This document shows positions 1 to 8,415 of a DNA stretch of 12,650 nucleotides, one piece after another; the first letter of the stretch is position 1; every line of letters begins with the position of its first letter. Source of the DNA: Spirogloea muscicola. Its lineage: Eukaryota > Streptophyta > Zygnematophyceae > Spirogloeales > Spirogloeaceae. Under the pieces are notes generated by a model. The model saw only the letters and a list, made by a program, of their open reading frames with translations. It made no database searches and was not told where the DNA came from. The position numbers were made by a program, and so were the translations under genes. Location: positions 1,058,243 through 1,070,892 of the forward strand of contig WELB01000001.1 of NCBI GenBank assembly GCA_009602725.1. Reading direction: 5' to 3'.

Positions 1-22
1 CGCTGCTGCCTCTGGCTCTGGC

Positions 23-158
23 CAGGGGACCCACTTCCAGGAGCCCAGCATCTCTGATCTGCGGCTGCTTAGCAGGGGTTACTGAGTGTCTCGTAGCAGC
101 TTTGTTTCTGTTACTTAGCGCTTCCCCTGGCCCCCTTCTCGTACTCTGTTCATTCTTT
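23..158 (+). repeat. Copy A of a repeat carrying a coding-like 3' end
   Basis: This stretch aligns in the same orientation with 7066-7213. The first 63 bases (23-85) read in frame as a short protein end, GTHFQEPSISDLRLLSRGY preceded by Q and closed by TGA. The second copy keeps this frame and stop. Of six differences across the 21 codons, five are at third positions and four are silent, which suggests the tract once was coding. After the stop the copies gain indels but share a block around GCGCTTCCCCTG and a final ATTCTTT. It may be the last exon and 3' UTR of a gene or mobile-element ORF whose upstream part lies outside the window. I do not recognise the protein. Confidence 0.6.
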
Positions 159-215
159 TTCGGGCTGGTTATTCCAGCCCCTATTCTCAATGGGCGAGCA
201 CTTTCTTCTTCTTTT
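143..215 (+). repeat. GGGCTGG-type dispersed repeat
   Basis: The tract contains GGGCTGG, a few bases, then CCAGCCCC, followed by TATTCTCAATGGGCGAGCAC and a pyrimidine run ending in CAG. A close inverted copy lies at 6608-6663 and a third, same-orientation copy at 7921-7974. The GGCTGG/CCAGCC core is self-complementary. Family unknown; a short non-autonomous element is possible but no terminal repeats or target duplication were established. Confidence 0.6.
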
Positions 216-656
216 ACAGCCCGCGGGGCAGACGTTCAGCAGTCGTATGCCCGCCCTTGTTCAATCCCTCTGGGCTGGCCTCTCTCAGTCATTGCAATGG
301 AAGTGCTGTTTCTATTTCCTTCCGTGGAGACCCTGCAAAGAGAAGGCGCGCGGTGCGCAAGGGAATGAAGGAAAGGCCAAAGCAAGCCAGTCACTGCTTT
401 TGAGCAGACCAATAAGACTTCAAGAGGGGCTAAGGTAGTATGACCTACAAGAATATCAACTTACTTAAGGGTTGAGGGTTCAGGGAGTCAGGGGGACAGC
501 TTTAGCTGCTACTTCTGGGTGCCGTCGGGTTTTCCAGCTGTAAGTTACTCCGACTTGCTGCTGATGACTCGGGGTTACTAAGCTTCCACTCGCTGTGGTG
601 TTCAAGCTGTGTGGTTTTGGCGCCTTTTGGCCCTTTTGACCTTCTCCATCATTTCT

Positions 657-770
657 GGGCTGGCTTTTCACAGCCCACTCCCCCTTCGGAAGAGAGAAGA
701 CGCTTCCAGTGGAGGACGATGGCTGTGAAAGGCCAGCGCAGAAAAAGAATGAACAAAGTTCGAAGGGGCC
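657..770 (+). repeat. Repeat with internal hairpin, same family as 6483-6532
   Basis: The stretch GGGCTGGCTTTTCACAGCCC at 657-676 is nearly the reverse complement of GGCTGTGAAAGGCCAGC at 721-737, so the region can fold. The right part (721-770) matches 6483-6532 almost base for base, including AAAAAGAAT and TTCGAAGGGGCC. No convincing ORF covers it. Confidence 0.55.
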
Positions 771-854
771 AGAGAAACTGCTGAAACCACAGTGACTCAA
801 GTGGCCACGAGGCACTCAGAAATTCCTGTTGGGCAGCCAGGTTAGAGAAACTAG

Positions 855-1907
855 TCTCCGAGTAGCGGGACCCCTGGCCCTGGGAAGGGTCAGCTGAACA
901 AGGAGGCGGCCGACCTAGAGGTGAGACTGGGGTGGTCCACCGGGCCGTGGAGAGCATGTTTGCGGGAGTCCACAAATACTGTGAATGGCGTTAAAGGCAG
1001 AAGGGGGAATACAAAGTAACAACTCCACCTAAGGAAGGCAATGGCTGTGAGAGCCCTGAAGAATCAAGCAAGGTTGAAAGGACCCGCATAGACGCTGTGG
1101 GTTGACCATAAGTCACAGCCTGCATGTGTGGGTGCACAGCAGCCAAGTGACCATAGGAAGTTGCAGTGTAGCTGGCGCCCTGCACCCGCCAGGGCTTTCC
1201 CTACGGCAGGGGCCCTTCCTCTGTTTCTAACAATGTCTCAGACAGCAAGAACACACGAATTCTAGCCAGACTCAGGCTGTGCTAACCCACGGTTATAACA
1301 TCCAAAGGACACTTCAGCCGGCAGCGTCACAAGAATTGACGGCTCTTGCAAGGGACAGTGGTGGTTGGTCTGGGAAGGCCGTCCTAGAAGAAGCAGCTCT
1401 TCCAATTGAAGCACAGCTCAAAGGGGGGGCGAGGGTGTGAAAAGTCAGCCCACAACAGATTGAATAGACGTCCTTCAGGAGGTGCCCCTGCTCCTTCCTC
1501 GCTGCTGCAGTACACCCGACTTCCCAACTATGCCCCGCCACGTTTCCATTTTCCATCAGCCCCAACTTGAGGCACCACTGCTGTATGGCAGCAGCGGGAG
1601 CTCACAAACAGTTTTCCTACTTCCTGCACCTATGCTAGTTGAGCCCGCTCTGCATGTTCTGTTCACGTTGTCTTGCAGCACTGCCAAGCACATGCCACAC
1701 CATTCCACCACTTTGCTCCTGCAGGGTTGACTCCATTTGTTGCTACCATACAGTCGGTGCAATGCACTGTCATATGCTTATTGAAAAGCCCACTCTATGA
1801 GCAGGAAATGAATGCCGAACTAGCCTGCTACTGTATGGACCTCTCATTCTATGCGTCCATGTTGAGCGACCCTCACCTTGCGGACTCGCTTGCTCAGTAT
1901 CTGATTG
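855..1907 (+). CDS. Possible exons of an unrecognised plus-strand gene
   Basis: Several plus-strand tracts look coding and abut plausible splice sites. (1) 855-920 reads as 22 residues ending KEAADLE and is followed by GTGAGA. (2) 1318-1434 follows TTCAG and includes the motif SGKAVLEEAALPIEAQLKG. (3) A short tract begins at 1511 after CTGCTGCAG and reads YTRLPNYAPPR. (4) 1727-1907 follows a CTCCTGCAG acceptor and reads as a helical segment with SPLYEQEMNAELACY and DLSFYASMLSDPHLADSLA. I could not join all tracts in one phase and do not recognise the family. A gene here would converge on the minus-strand glycosyltransferase. It could equally be a decayed pseudogene, or chance open frames. Confidence 0.25.
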
Positions 1908-2015
1908 GTGTCATCAATCTCCTTGCGTACTGCTCCGCAACTCATGGATCTCTCCTCCATTGCTCTTCTCTTTGTCAATGTCAAGCTTCAGAAGTCTTGT
2001 ATCAACAGCCTCCAA

Positions 2016-5000
2016 CTACTCATCATCGACCTCTGTTTCTCCTTCACCATCAAGTCCCTCTTGCTGGTGTATCCCCAGCTTGTCAACACCATTGTCCTCG
2101 TCAAATGTATCTTGCAATTCCTCACTAACTTCCTGTACCCGTCCTGCAGTTTCTGCAGTCAACTGCTGGCTGACGGTACCACGAATCTTACTCCTGCCAT
2201 TGCCTGATAGATTAGTTTCCACATTCTCTGCTGCATCGCCGTCCTCATCCAGGCTGTCACTGTCCTTGCTCTTCTGCAAGCTCTTGCCATTGCTTTCACC
2301 AGCAGCATCAACTGTCATTTGGTCTCCCACTACTTGCTGGACAGTATCGGCCTGATCAGGCAATATCGGGGGTATGTGCATGTGGGAGATCTGTATCCTG
2401 TCTTCACTCGAGTCATAAGTCGAAGTCGCATGCTCTTGTGAAGTTTTGAATAATTTCATCGATCCTTGCTTTACAGGTGACCGTTCTCCTCCCTCCATCG
2501 ATTCAGACTGGAGGTAAGGTTCTGTAGCTCAATCAAGCAGGAACGAATTGAGATCTCGCAGATGTCATCAACAGGATTTTGGAGTATCAGATGTGGTCTG
2601 CATGTCATACAGAAACAACACAGCATTACCACAAAGTGATATACAGTTTGTTCACGTACTTGCTCTTGCATGGTGCCCAAGTGACTTCGAGTCCTCAAGT
2701 TGATGTTGAGGCTTTTTCTGTCCCAATTCTAGTATTTCTCCTTTCTTGGAGCGCTTTGGGATTCTTGAGGTGCTAGGGAGTTTAGCTTTCTTAGCGTGCT
2801 TCACTTCTCCTGCAGTCCAGGACAGTGACTGGTTAGATCAGTAACTAAGTTGGTCAGCACTAGCAGACACAAACAATGGACGACAAAGTCAAGGTCAAAC
2901 GGCCACCCATTGACATTCACTAAATTACCTAATACACATCGAAGCTTGTATCTCACCTCCAACTTTGCAAACACATGCATGGGGTTCCTCAAAGAATGAC
3001 CCCATTGTGTCTCGATGGCCTGTTCTCAGGCAATTCCTAAGTCTTGAGGAGAAGTCTGCCCAACTCAATTCTGCAGAAGTGTCTTCAAGCATCATCAAGA
3101 GGGCTGCAAACTTCTTGCCATCAGGCCTTATTGTCTTCTTGTTGCCAAAGTAGAACCTGAAAGATGGTGAGTAGACCTACCGTTAGTACCCTGAATAAGG
3201 GCCTCAGGCGCCCTTCTCAAGAAAGCTGAATTCAGAATGATGCCTCTATCTAGTACACCTAGTCAAGCAAGAGCAGTTGTCACCGAAACAAAACGTATCT
3301 GCTCAATAGGCAAGTTCTTTCAGGTTGATAGTCATCGATGAAGGTTGAGAGCTGGCTAGAAGAGGTTGCGATTTTCGCATTGCAGGCTGATATTCAGGAG
3401 AAGAGATTGGCATACCTCTGGCCAGTCAGAAGCCGGGCCATGTTTCCCTTGTTATTTGCCACAAATACATCGCTCGCTTCGCAGACACTGTAATCCACTG
3501 CAGCAAGACGGGAAGCGTACTTGGCAAGGGGTGCCAATTGTTGCTGCGTCAGCAGCGTGTCCTTTGTGTGGAGATTAGGAAAGAGAGCTCGCAGAGGAGC
3601 CATCGTTGCCTCTCCCCCGTAAACATTGCCGGAAGCCACATATATGATTGTCTCATTGCCGTAGCCCAGACCTCTCAGCAGGAGACCAATCTCAAGGGGT
3701 GACAGCGGGCACTTGCCTTTCCTCCTATTCTCTTCGGACTTGTTGTCAGCCTGCATGACAGCAGGTTATGTAGGAATCACAACTTACGGTTCCAGCTGAC
3801 CTGAGAAGTTTATGATTGACCAGATTTCTGGCTTCTATCGCGCATGCATGCAATCACGTCATGAATGCACTTGGAGACAAGGAATTCCACACATTGCTGA
3901 CTGTGTGTCTGTACGAAGCAGCTTAAGTACGTCCATGATGGTAGTAACAAACCCTGAGATTGGGCCATCGTTTCCGCAATCTTCCCAGGTCCCGTATCTC
4001 CTTCTCGCCTCCACCATAGTAGCAACCGGAGAATGCCAGCATGTCGGCTTCAAAGCTGCACAGAGCACATGTTGGTCCACAAACAATCAAATCCTGTGGG
4101 ATTTGTATTTCTTGGATTACATCAGAAATGATTTCAGATGCATAGCTTGATAGATTGTACTGCATGCACATGAAGTAATGCAGCAGTACATAAGGTCCTA
4201 CATTGTGGTAAAGCAACTGTTTCTCGTAAAGTAACAGATATCAAGTATCTCTAAGCACAGCATATACATTGGGAAATGTTGGAGCATATTGCTGGGATGT
4301 ATACATACCGGAGGTGCAGTGCAATGTAGGGGCCCCCTAGCTCCTTCAGTTTTCTTATTGCAAGATCAGCTGTACTCTGGATAGCTGGCATGAACTTGAG
4401 AGCGTGATAAGCTGCTCTGCACCGCAGTTTTTGCAGCTCATTGTTTAACCTGTTTGAAAGCCTGAAGTCAAACTTGGTCAACAAAATGACCTGCAAGCAG
4501 AACAACTCAAACAACTGCCATTTCAAAATGCAGGTCCACTAAGACCTACAATTATCATCTGCTGTGTTTGAATTTATGGGTAAAGCACAAAAGCGACCTG
4601 GCCAGACTACATGCTCTGAGTTGATCTCCAGCCACAGTCTGACTTGCGAAGACAGCACGTTAAGTGCTTTTGCTTTGCATGGCCAGATCAAATAGTTGCA
4701 TCAAAAGTTGCAGCCATACCTTTCTTCTCAGCAGAATTGGCAGGACTATCTTTTTGTAGTATGCAGATGTTGATTTCCTTGGAACTCGCAGTGAAGCTGG
4801 TGAGGCTCGATCTTTGCCTGGTAGCTCTCTGACTATCCGAATGTCCTTGACAAGGCTTTCGATAAAAATGTCAACGTCAAAGATATCTGCGAAATTGCTG
4901 ACGATTGAGAAGATGGTCTTACGTGAGCAGCATGGCCTCAGAGAGAGTCACACACAGACAGGCTGTTTGTAAAAGGCCGGTGCTGCAAAAAATTGATGGC

Positions 5001-5937
5001 AAATGAGCCATGTAAAGACTTACCTCTGATCACCCCACCAGGAGCTGTGATCGAGCATAGGAACAACAAGAGTTGCATTTAATATCCTGGCGACCACAAC
5101 CGCGTCGACTATCTACCAATAGCAGAGTAAATTTGTCAAGGTCTTGTATCACCAGAGAGAGCAAGAACAGTGAGCCTTATGATAGTAGGCTTTGTTTATA
5201 GAGAAACTATCCCATGGCTCTTACTTCTCCATTTTCTGCACCATTCTTAGACTGCACACCATGCAGAACTGAAATTGTCATTCATGTGCGCTTTACTTAC
5301 CCCTGAACGTTGCTGGTTGAGCCCACCACTTGCCTGGACGAGTAGATATCCTTTTGATGGAACTTGTGAGGCATCTGCACAATGATCAGGTGAAGAGTAA
5401 CATTTTCATTGAGGCAGTCTTGTGGCTACAAAACTTTAGTGGCATGACTTCAATCAGCATTGACATAAGTACGAGGCCATGTCAGGCTTTGACACTTGCT
5501 GAAAGATAACAGGAGCAGTGAGTTGCGAAGCCTTGCCTTCGAATTCTGCAGAAGCGTTGGCACATGCATAATACTTGCCGGCGTCTTTCAATTTCCACAT
5601 GTACTTCTGGTGCGGGTCACCTTCGCCCTGTTGAAGAAGGCTCACAGGTACTTTAGACGAGCAAGTCAATGGAATGCCAGCATTGCAAAAGAAGGCGCAG
5701 AAGCCACACAGAATAACTCACCACTGTGTAAGGCTTGTGGCTCATGACGCGTGTGACCTGGCGACTGAGCCCAACGTCCTTGACGCTGACAGGGGTCCCG
5801 GTCACAAAGGTGCCAGTCACAAAGGCGAAGCAGGCCAGTGCCAGTGCCGCGCTGATGCAGTAGCAGGCCACCACCTTCGGCTTCTGCTGCAGAACGTGGC
5901 AGAGCCACTGGACCACGAGGGGCTTGCGGCCGCGCAT
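2016..5937 (-). CDS. Plant-type O-fucosyltransferase-like glycosyltransferase, 11 exons, 707 residues
   Basis: Predicted Golgi/ER type II enzyme that transfers fucose or a related sugar; family members can also be rhamnosyltransferases, so the substrate is open. Exons: 5937-5722, 5627-5537, 5374-5301, 5112-5024, 4897-4720, 4490-4309, 4055-3953, 3750-3416, 3156-2957, 2809-2660, 2521-2016. All join in phase to TAG. Seen: basic N-terminus and membrane anchor (about residues 22-40); GGLNQQR (119-125); NFADIFDVDIF (158-168); ALHLR (273-277) followed by FEADMLAFSGCYYGGGEKE; YVASGNVYGG (348-357); SDVFVANNKGNMARLL (404-419); RPDGKK (433-438); a C-V-C motif (484-486). Residues 491-523 are lysine-rich and about 541-707 are rich in Asp/Glu; this tail is not usual for the family. 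ATG 5937 has a GCC context; ATG 5970 would add 11 residues. About 35 glutamines all use CAA/CAG, so the standard code fits. Confidence 0.9.
5375..5536 (-). other. Probable GC-AG intron of the glycosyltransferase gene (intron 2)
   Basis: The upstream exon needs to end one base into a codon to join the exon carrying GGLNQQR. No good GT donor exists in that phase. GAAG followed by GCAAGG at 5536-5531 gives the right phase, completes an Asp codon, and yields a spacing from the preceding Cys to the KGYLLV strand that looks normal for the family. The acceptor is TGTGCAG at 5375. The only GT in phase is a weak TAT/GTCAAT about 70 bases further on. Confidence 0.55.
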
Positions 5938-6420
5938 GGCCGCTGTCGGGGAGACCTTCTGGCCGAGCATTCGAACCACTAAGCAAGGCCGATAATGGAC
6001 CGTCAGCTGCCTTATCAACTCTCCGGGCCCGCTGTGGAGGCACCGCCCCGTTGGAACCTGGCAGCCGCTGTCTCCGCCGGCGTTGCGCGGCCTGGCGCGT
6101 GACGGCGGCGGCGGCAGTTGCGCCGGCGGCGCCGAGTGGCGGCGGGCATGGGGCTGTAGTGACAACGGCGTCGGAGGGCGGCCGAGGGGGGGCGCAACTT
6201 CGAAGGCACCGTGGTGAGGGGGTTGCGCTCTCGAGGGAAGGGGTCTGGTACACGAGTGAAGGTGCTGCGGGGAGGGGGGCGGAGTTGAGAGGGGAGAGGT
6301 GCGGCCCGTTGGCGTTCCTCTGGCGGCCGGGGAAGGCGCGTGGCGGGAGATCCACGGCTGTTCCACGCCGTGGCCCGCAGAGGACGACGGGCAGCTCCTA
6401 CCCCCGTTACCCTTCGTTTT
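5938..6420 (-). promoter_or_regulatory. GC-rich 5' flank of the glycosyltransferase gene (UTR/promoter region)
   Basis: This region is strikingly rich in G, C and CpG, with runs such as GGCGGCGGCGGC around 6104-6115, unlike the more balanced introns downstream. The reading frame of exon 1 stays open through the whole stretch, but the predicted peptide is low-complexity Pro/Arg/Ser, so I treat it as untranslated leader and promoter. No TATA box was recognised. Confidence 0.4.
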
Positions 6421-6476
6421 CTTGCCCCCATTGGGAGTGCCACTTCTTTCGTTTTGGGCACTCCCAGTGGGGCAAG
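6421..6476. repeat. Strong inverted repeat (hairpin)
   Basis: Arm 6421-6441 (starting CTTGCCCCCATTGGG) pairs with 6457-6476 (ending AGTGGGGCAAG) over about 20 bases with one mismatch and one extra base, around a loop of about 15 bases. It lies between the GC-rich leader and the GGGCTGG-type repeats, so it could mark the end of a short mobile element. It does not resemble a eukaryotic terminator. Confidence 0.7.
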
Positions 6477-6482
6477 AGCAAA

Positions 6483-6532
6483 GGCTGTGAAAAACCCAGC
6501 CCGAAAAAGAATTGACAAGAGTTCGAAGGGGC
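6483..6532 (+). repeat. Second copy of the 721-770 repeat
   Basis: GGCTGTGAAAAACCCAGCCC, then GAAAAAGAATTGACAAGAG and TTCGAAGGGGCC, matches 721-770 in order and orientation with a few substitutions and indels. The reverse complement of its middle part also resembles bases 143-167. It belongs to the same interspersed family as the neighbouring repeats. Confidence 0.6.
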
Positions 6533-6607
6533 CAAAAAAAGAGAAAGCGCGGCCAGAATGACTGGTAGCTGTGAAGAATGTGCTCGCCCGGCTGTGAGAG
6601 GCCAGCC

Positions 6608-6663
6608 CAAAGAAAGAAGAAAGGGCTCGCCCATGGAGGATAGGAGCTGGAAAAGCCAGCCCC
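6608..6663 (-). repeat. Inverted copy of the GGGCTGG-type repeat
   Basis: Read on the minus strand this gives GGGGCTGGCTTTTCCAGCTC, then CTATCCTCCATGGGCGAGCC and a CTTTCTTCTTTCTTTGG tail. That is the same order of blocks as 160-215 and 7921-7970, so one repeat family is present in both orientations across the window. Confidence 0.6.
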
Positions 6664-6707
6664 ACATGCCACCAGGACTACACTACCAAACACGACAACG
6701 CAAAAAA

Positions 6708-6798
6708 GCGCGGCCGAATTGACTGGTGGCTGGGAGAAGCCAGCCCAAAAGAAAAGCGCGGCCGAATTGACTGGTGGCTGGGAGAAGCCAGCCCAAAA
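6708..6798 (+). repeat. 48-bp tandem repeat, two copies
   Basis: Unit 1 is 6708-6755 and unit 2 starts at 6756 with the same GCGCGGCCGAATTGACTGG. The copies are identical over about 42 bases before the second diverges. A diverged relative starts at 6548 (GCGCGGCCAGAATGACTGG). Each unit holds GGCTGGGAGAAGCCAGCC, a small hairpin. Because 48 is a multiple of three, the minus strand reads a repeated 16-residue peptide, FFWAGFSQPPVNSAAL, which I take as a by-product. Confidence 0.85.
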
Positions 6799-6883
6799 GG
6801 AGTGGACAAGGTCAAGAAGAAGGTGCTCGCCCAAGAGGAGGGAAGCTCAGTACCCTCGAGTGAGCAACATCAGGTCGGAGTAG

Positions 6884-7060
6884 CTCGCTGCAGGGGAAGA
6901 GGCACTCCGCCGAGACCCAGAGGCGGCGGCCATAGCACGGCCTGCTCGCGTGTGGACGGCGTAGGCAAGGAAGGGAGCGTTGAAACAATACCGCCAGGCG
7001 CATACGGAAGACTTGGGCGAGCGAACCGGCGGCATTGAAGCCGGGCATCGCCCCTGGCAG
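6884..7060 (+). pseudogene. Plus-strand coding-like remnant with in-frame TAG codons
   Basis: One frame reads LAAGEEALRRDPEAAAIA and, past a TAG at 6962-6964, KGALKQYRQAHTEDLGERTG and ends near HRPWQ at 7060. A second TAG sits at 6881-6883. The composition (charged, Ala-rich, few rare codons) looks like protein. Both TAGs could instead be 3' splice sites, since each is the end of a plausible acceptor. The frame differs from that of the coding-like tail immediately downstream at 7066-7128, so an indel or splice would be needed to join them. Family not recognised. Confidence 0.35.
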
Positions 7061-7065
7061 ATGGT

Positions 7066-7213
7066 CAGGGGACCCACTTCCAGGAGCCTAGCTTCTCTGA
7101 CCTGCGCCTGCTTAGCAGCGGGTACTGAGTGATTTGTAGCTGCTTTGTTTCATTGTGTGTTTGTCTTTCTTAGCGCTTCCCCTGTCCCCTTTCTGGTACT
7201 TTGTCCATTCTTT
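7066..7213 (+). repeat. Copy B of the repeat at 23-158
   Basis: Bases 7066-7128 read Q then GTHFQEPSFSDLRLLSSGY and TGA, the same frame and stop as copy A. The first 63 bases show only substitutions; the part after TGA shows indels, including an extra TTGTGTGTTTG-like block. This is the pattern expected when the upstream part evolved as coding sequence. A CCTGGCAG just before it could serve as a splice acceptor. Confidence 0.6.
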
Positions 7214-7215
7214 GT

Positions 7216-7920
7216 GTAAAGAATGCTGTGGATCGCCAAGCCCGGGCTGCCGGCGGCGCAAGGAAAAGCGGGGAGGCATTGGAATGGGGCTGCAACGGTA
7301 AAATTGAGCAACGGATACTGCAGGAGCAAGGGTCCAGGGGTCCAGGGGTCTGAGATTGGGTGAAGAACTCAACCCCCTCTCCCATCTCGGGTGCCCCCTA
7401 TATAGCCCAACAGACAGCGAGCCCGGCCACAAGGGCCCGGGTGGGATAACTGGCACCCAGTCTAGCGTTCACGACCCGTCCACGGTCTGTCGACGGCTAC
7501 CAACGGGCTACCACCGACAATCTACCCATCCATCGGCAACCACTGACATACTGACGGTCCCCCCCGTCACTAGCAGCTGACGGTCACTACCCCCAGGCTA
7601 TCGTGAGCCGTCTACGTTCCCGTCAACATACGGCTAACAACGCCGTCGAGGCAGTCTACAGCGCTGCCGCCTCCCGTCGCCGTTCCAGCGCCAGCATCAT
7701 GCTGTCTCGCGCGTCACGACTTCGGGTTGCGCCGCTCTCAGCTCTAGGTTGAATTCACGCTTCCCAGCCTGGTGAAGTGTCCGTCTCCAGGCATTTGTCA
7801 AGCCTTTCCTGCGGCACTGACAGTCAATTTACTTATCAGCCGGATGAGGTGTCTAGTCTCCAGGCATCTGTCAATACATTACTGCTGCATTGACATTCCA
7901 GCCATGTAACTTCGTTACAC
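7216..7920. other. Gene-free GC-rich stretch with a TATA-like motif
   Basis: I see no supportable ORF or exon here. It contains a doubled 10-mer (GGTCCAGGGG twice at 7331-7350), a palindromic CTATATAG at 7398-7405 that could act as a TATA box on either strand, and several CCGTC/GACGG motifs between 7440 and 7650. It may be the remains of an LTR or a promoter. No matching second copy or LTR ends were found, so it is left unassigned. Confidence 0.35.
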
Positions 7921-7974
7921 TTTGGGCTGGCTTGTCTAGCCCCTATCCTGAATGCGTGAGCCCTTTCCTGGCAG
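7921..7974 (+). repeat. GGGCTGG-type repeat next to an exon-like segment
   Basis: GGGCTGGCTTGTCTAGCCCC, then TATCCTGAATGCGTGAGCCC and TTTCCTGGCAG, follows the block order of 160-215. It ends in a pyrimidine-rich CAG that fits as a 3' splice site for the segment starting at 7975, so the repeat may lie within an intron and supply its acceptor. Confidence 0.5.
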
Positions 7975-8415
7975 ACCCGGCCGCCGGTCAATGGCCTGAC
8001 GGGCAAGCCGCTGGAGGAGATCCAGCCAGCGGCTGCTGAAAGCCCCGTGTACATCTATTGCCAGGGCCGCGTATTCATCACCAACTGGGTGATTGGCATA
8101 ATTCGCTCCTTGCCCAGGGCCGCCTGGCCGACCGCGTGCCCTGCAAACGACGCCGATCTGGTGGGATTGGCGGAGTCGATGCAGTAAGTTGTCACCACAT
8201 CGGCGTTGATGCGGGGATGGCGACCAAGTCGGCGCGTCGAGTATGGGGCTGGCTGTCTGTGCGGTGTGGGTAGCCGAGGTCTCAAAAAACAGCTCAATAA
8301 GGTCGTGCTTGAGGCGTCCTTCGACAATCTTTCTACCGCGCCCAGCTGGATGGGCACTTTTGAGGTGTTTTCCACAGCCACCTTGAAGCCCGCCTCCATA
8401 AAGATAGTGCTCGTG
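7975..8415 (+). CDS. Unrecognised gene fragment: two exon-like segments, truncated
   Basis: Segment 1 (7975-8183) follows TTTCCTGGCAG and ends at GTAAGTT. It is open for 69 codons plus two bases and includes PLEEIQPAAAESPVYIYCQG, then RVFITNWVIG. Segment 2 (8274-8415) follows GTGGGTAG; its first base completes the split codon (His), then RGLKKQLNKVVLEASFDN, STAPSWMGTFEVF and LKPASIKIVLV. The phase-2 match across a 90-base intron supports real splicing. The frame runs straight into copia sequence at 8416 and stops at TGA three codons later, so the gene is cut by the retrotransposon. No start codon or upstream exon was found and the family is not recognised. It could be a captured gene fragment rather than a resident gene. 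Confidence 0.45.

Noticed and set aside
1905-2355. Hydrophobic plus-strand ORFs in this stretch
   Set aside because: They are largely the antisense of the acidic tail exon: Glu and Asp codons read backwards give Leu, Ile, Val and Ser. They look membrane-like only for that reason.
5653-6834. A single 393-codon minus-strand ORF as one protein
   Set aside because: Its upstream part is repeat-encoded and low-complexity, and its downstream end reads into intron 1 of the glycosyltransferase. Only 5937-5722 is supported as coding.
2016-7060. Altered nuclear code with TAG or TAA read as glutamine
   Set aside because: TAG interrupts several coding-like tracts, but the intact glycosyltransferase has about 35 glutamines, all CAA or CAG. 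Pseudogene decay explains the stops better.
7216-7920. A solo LTR around the CTATATAG motif
   Set aside because: No TG...CA ends, target duplication or second copy could be established within the window.
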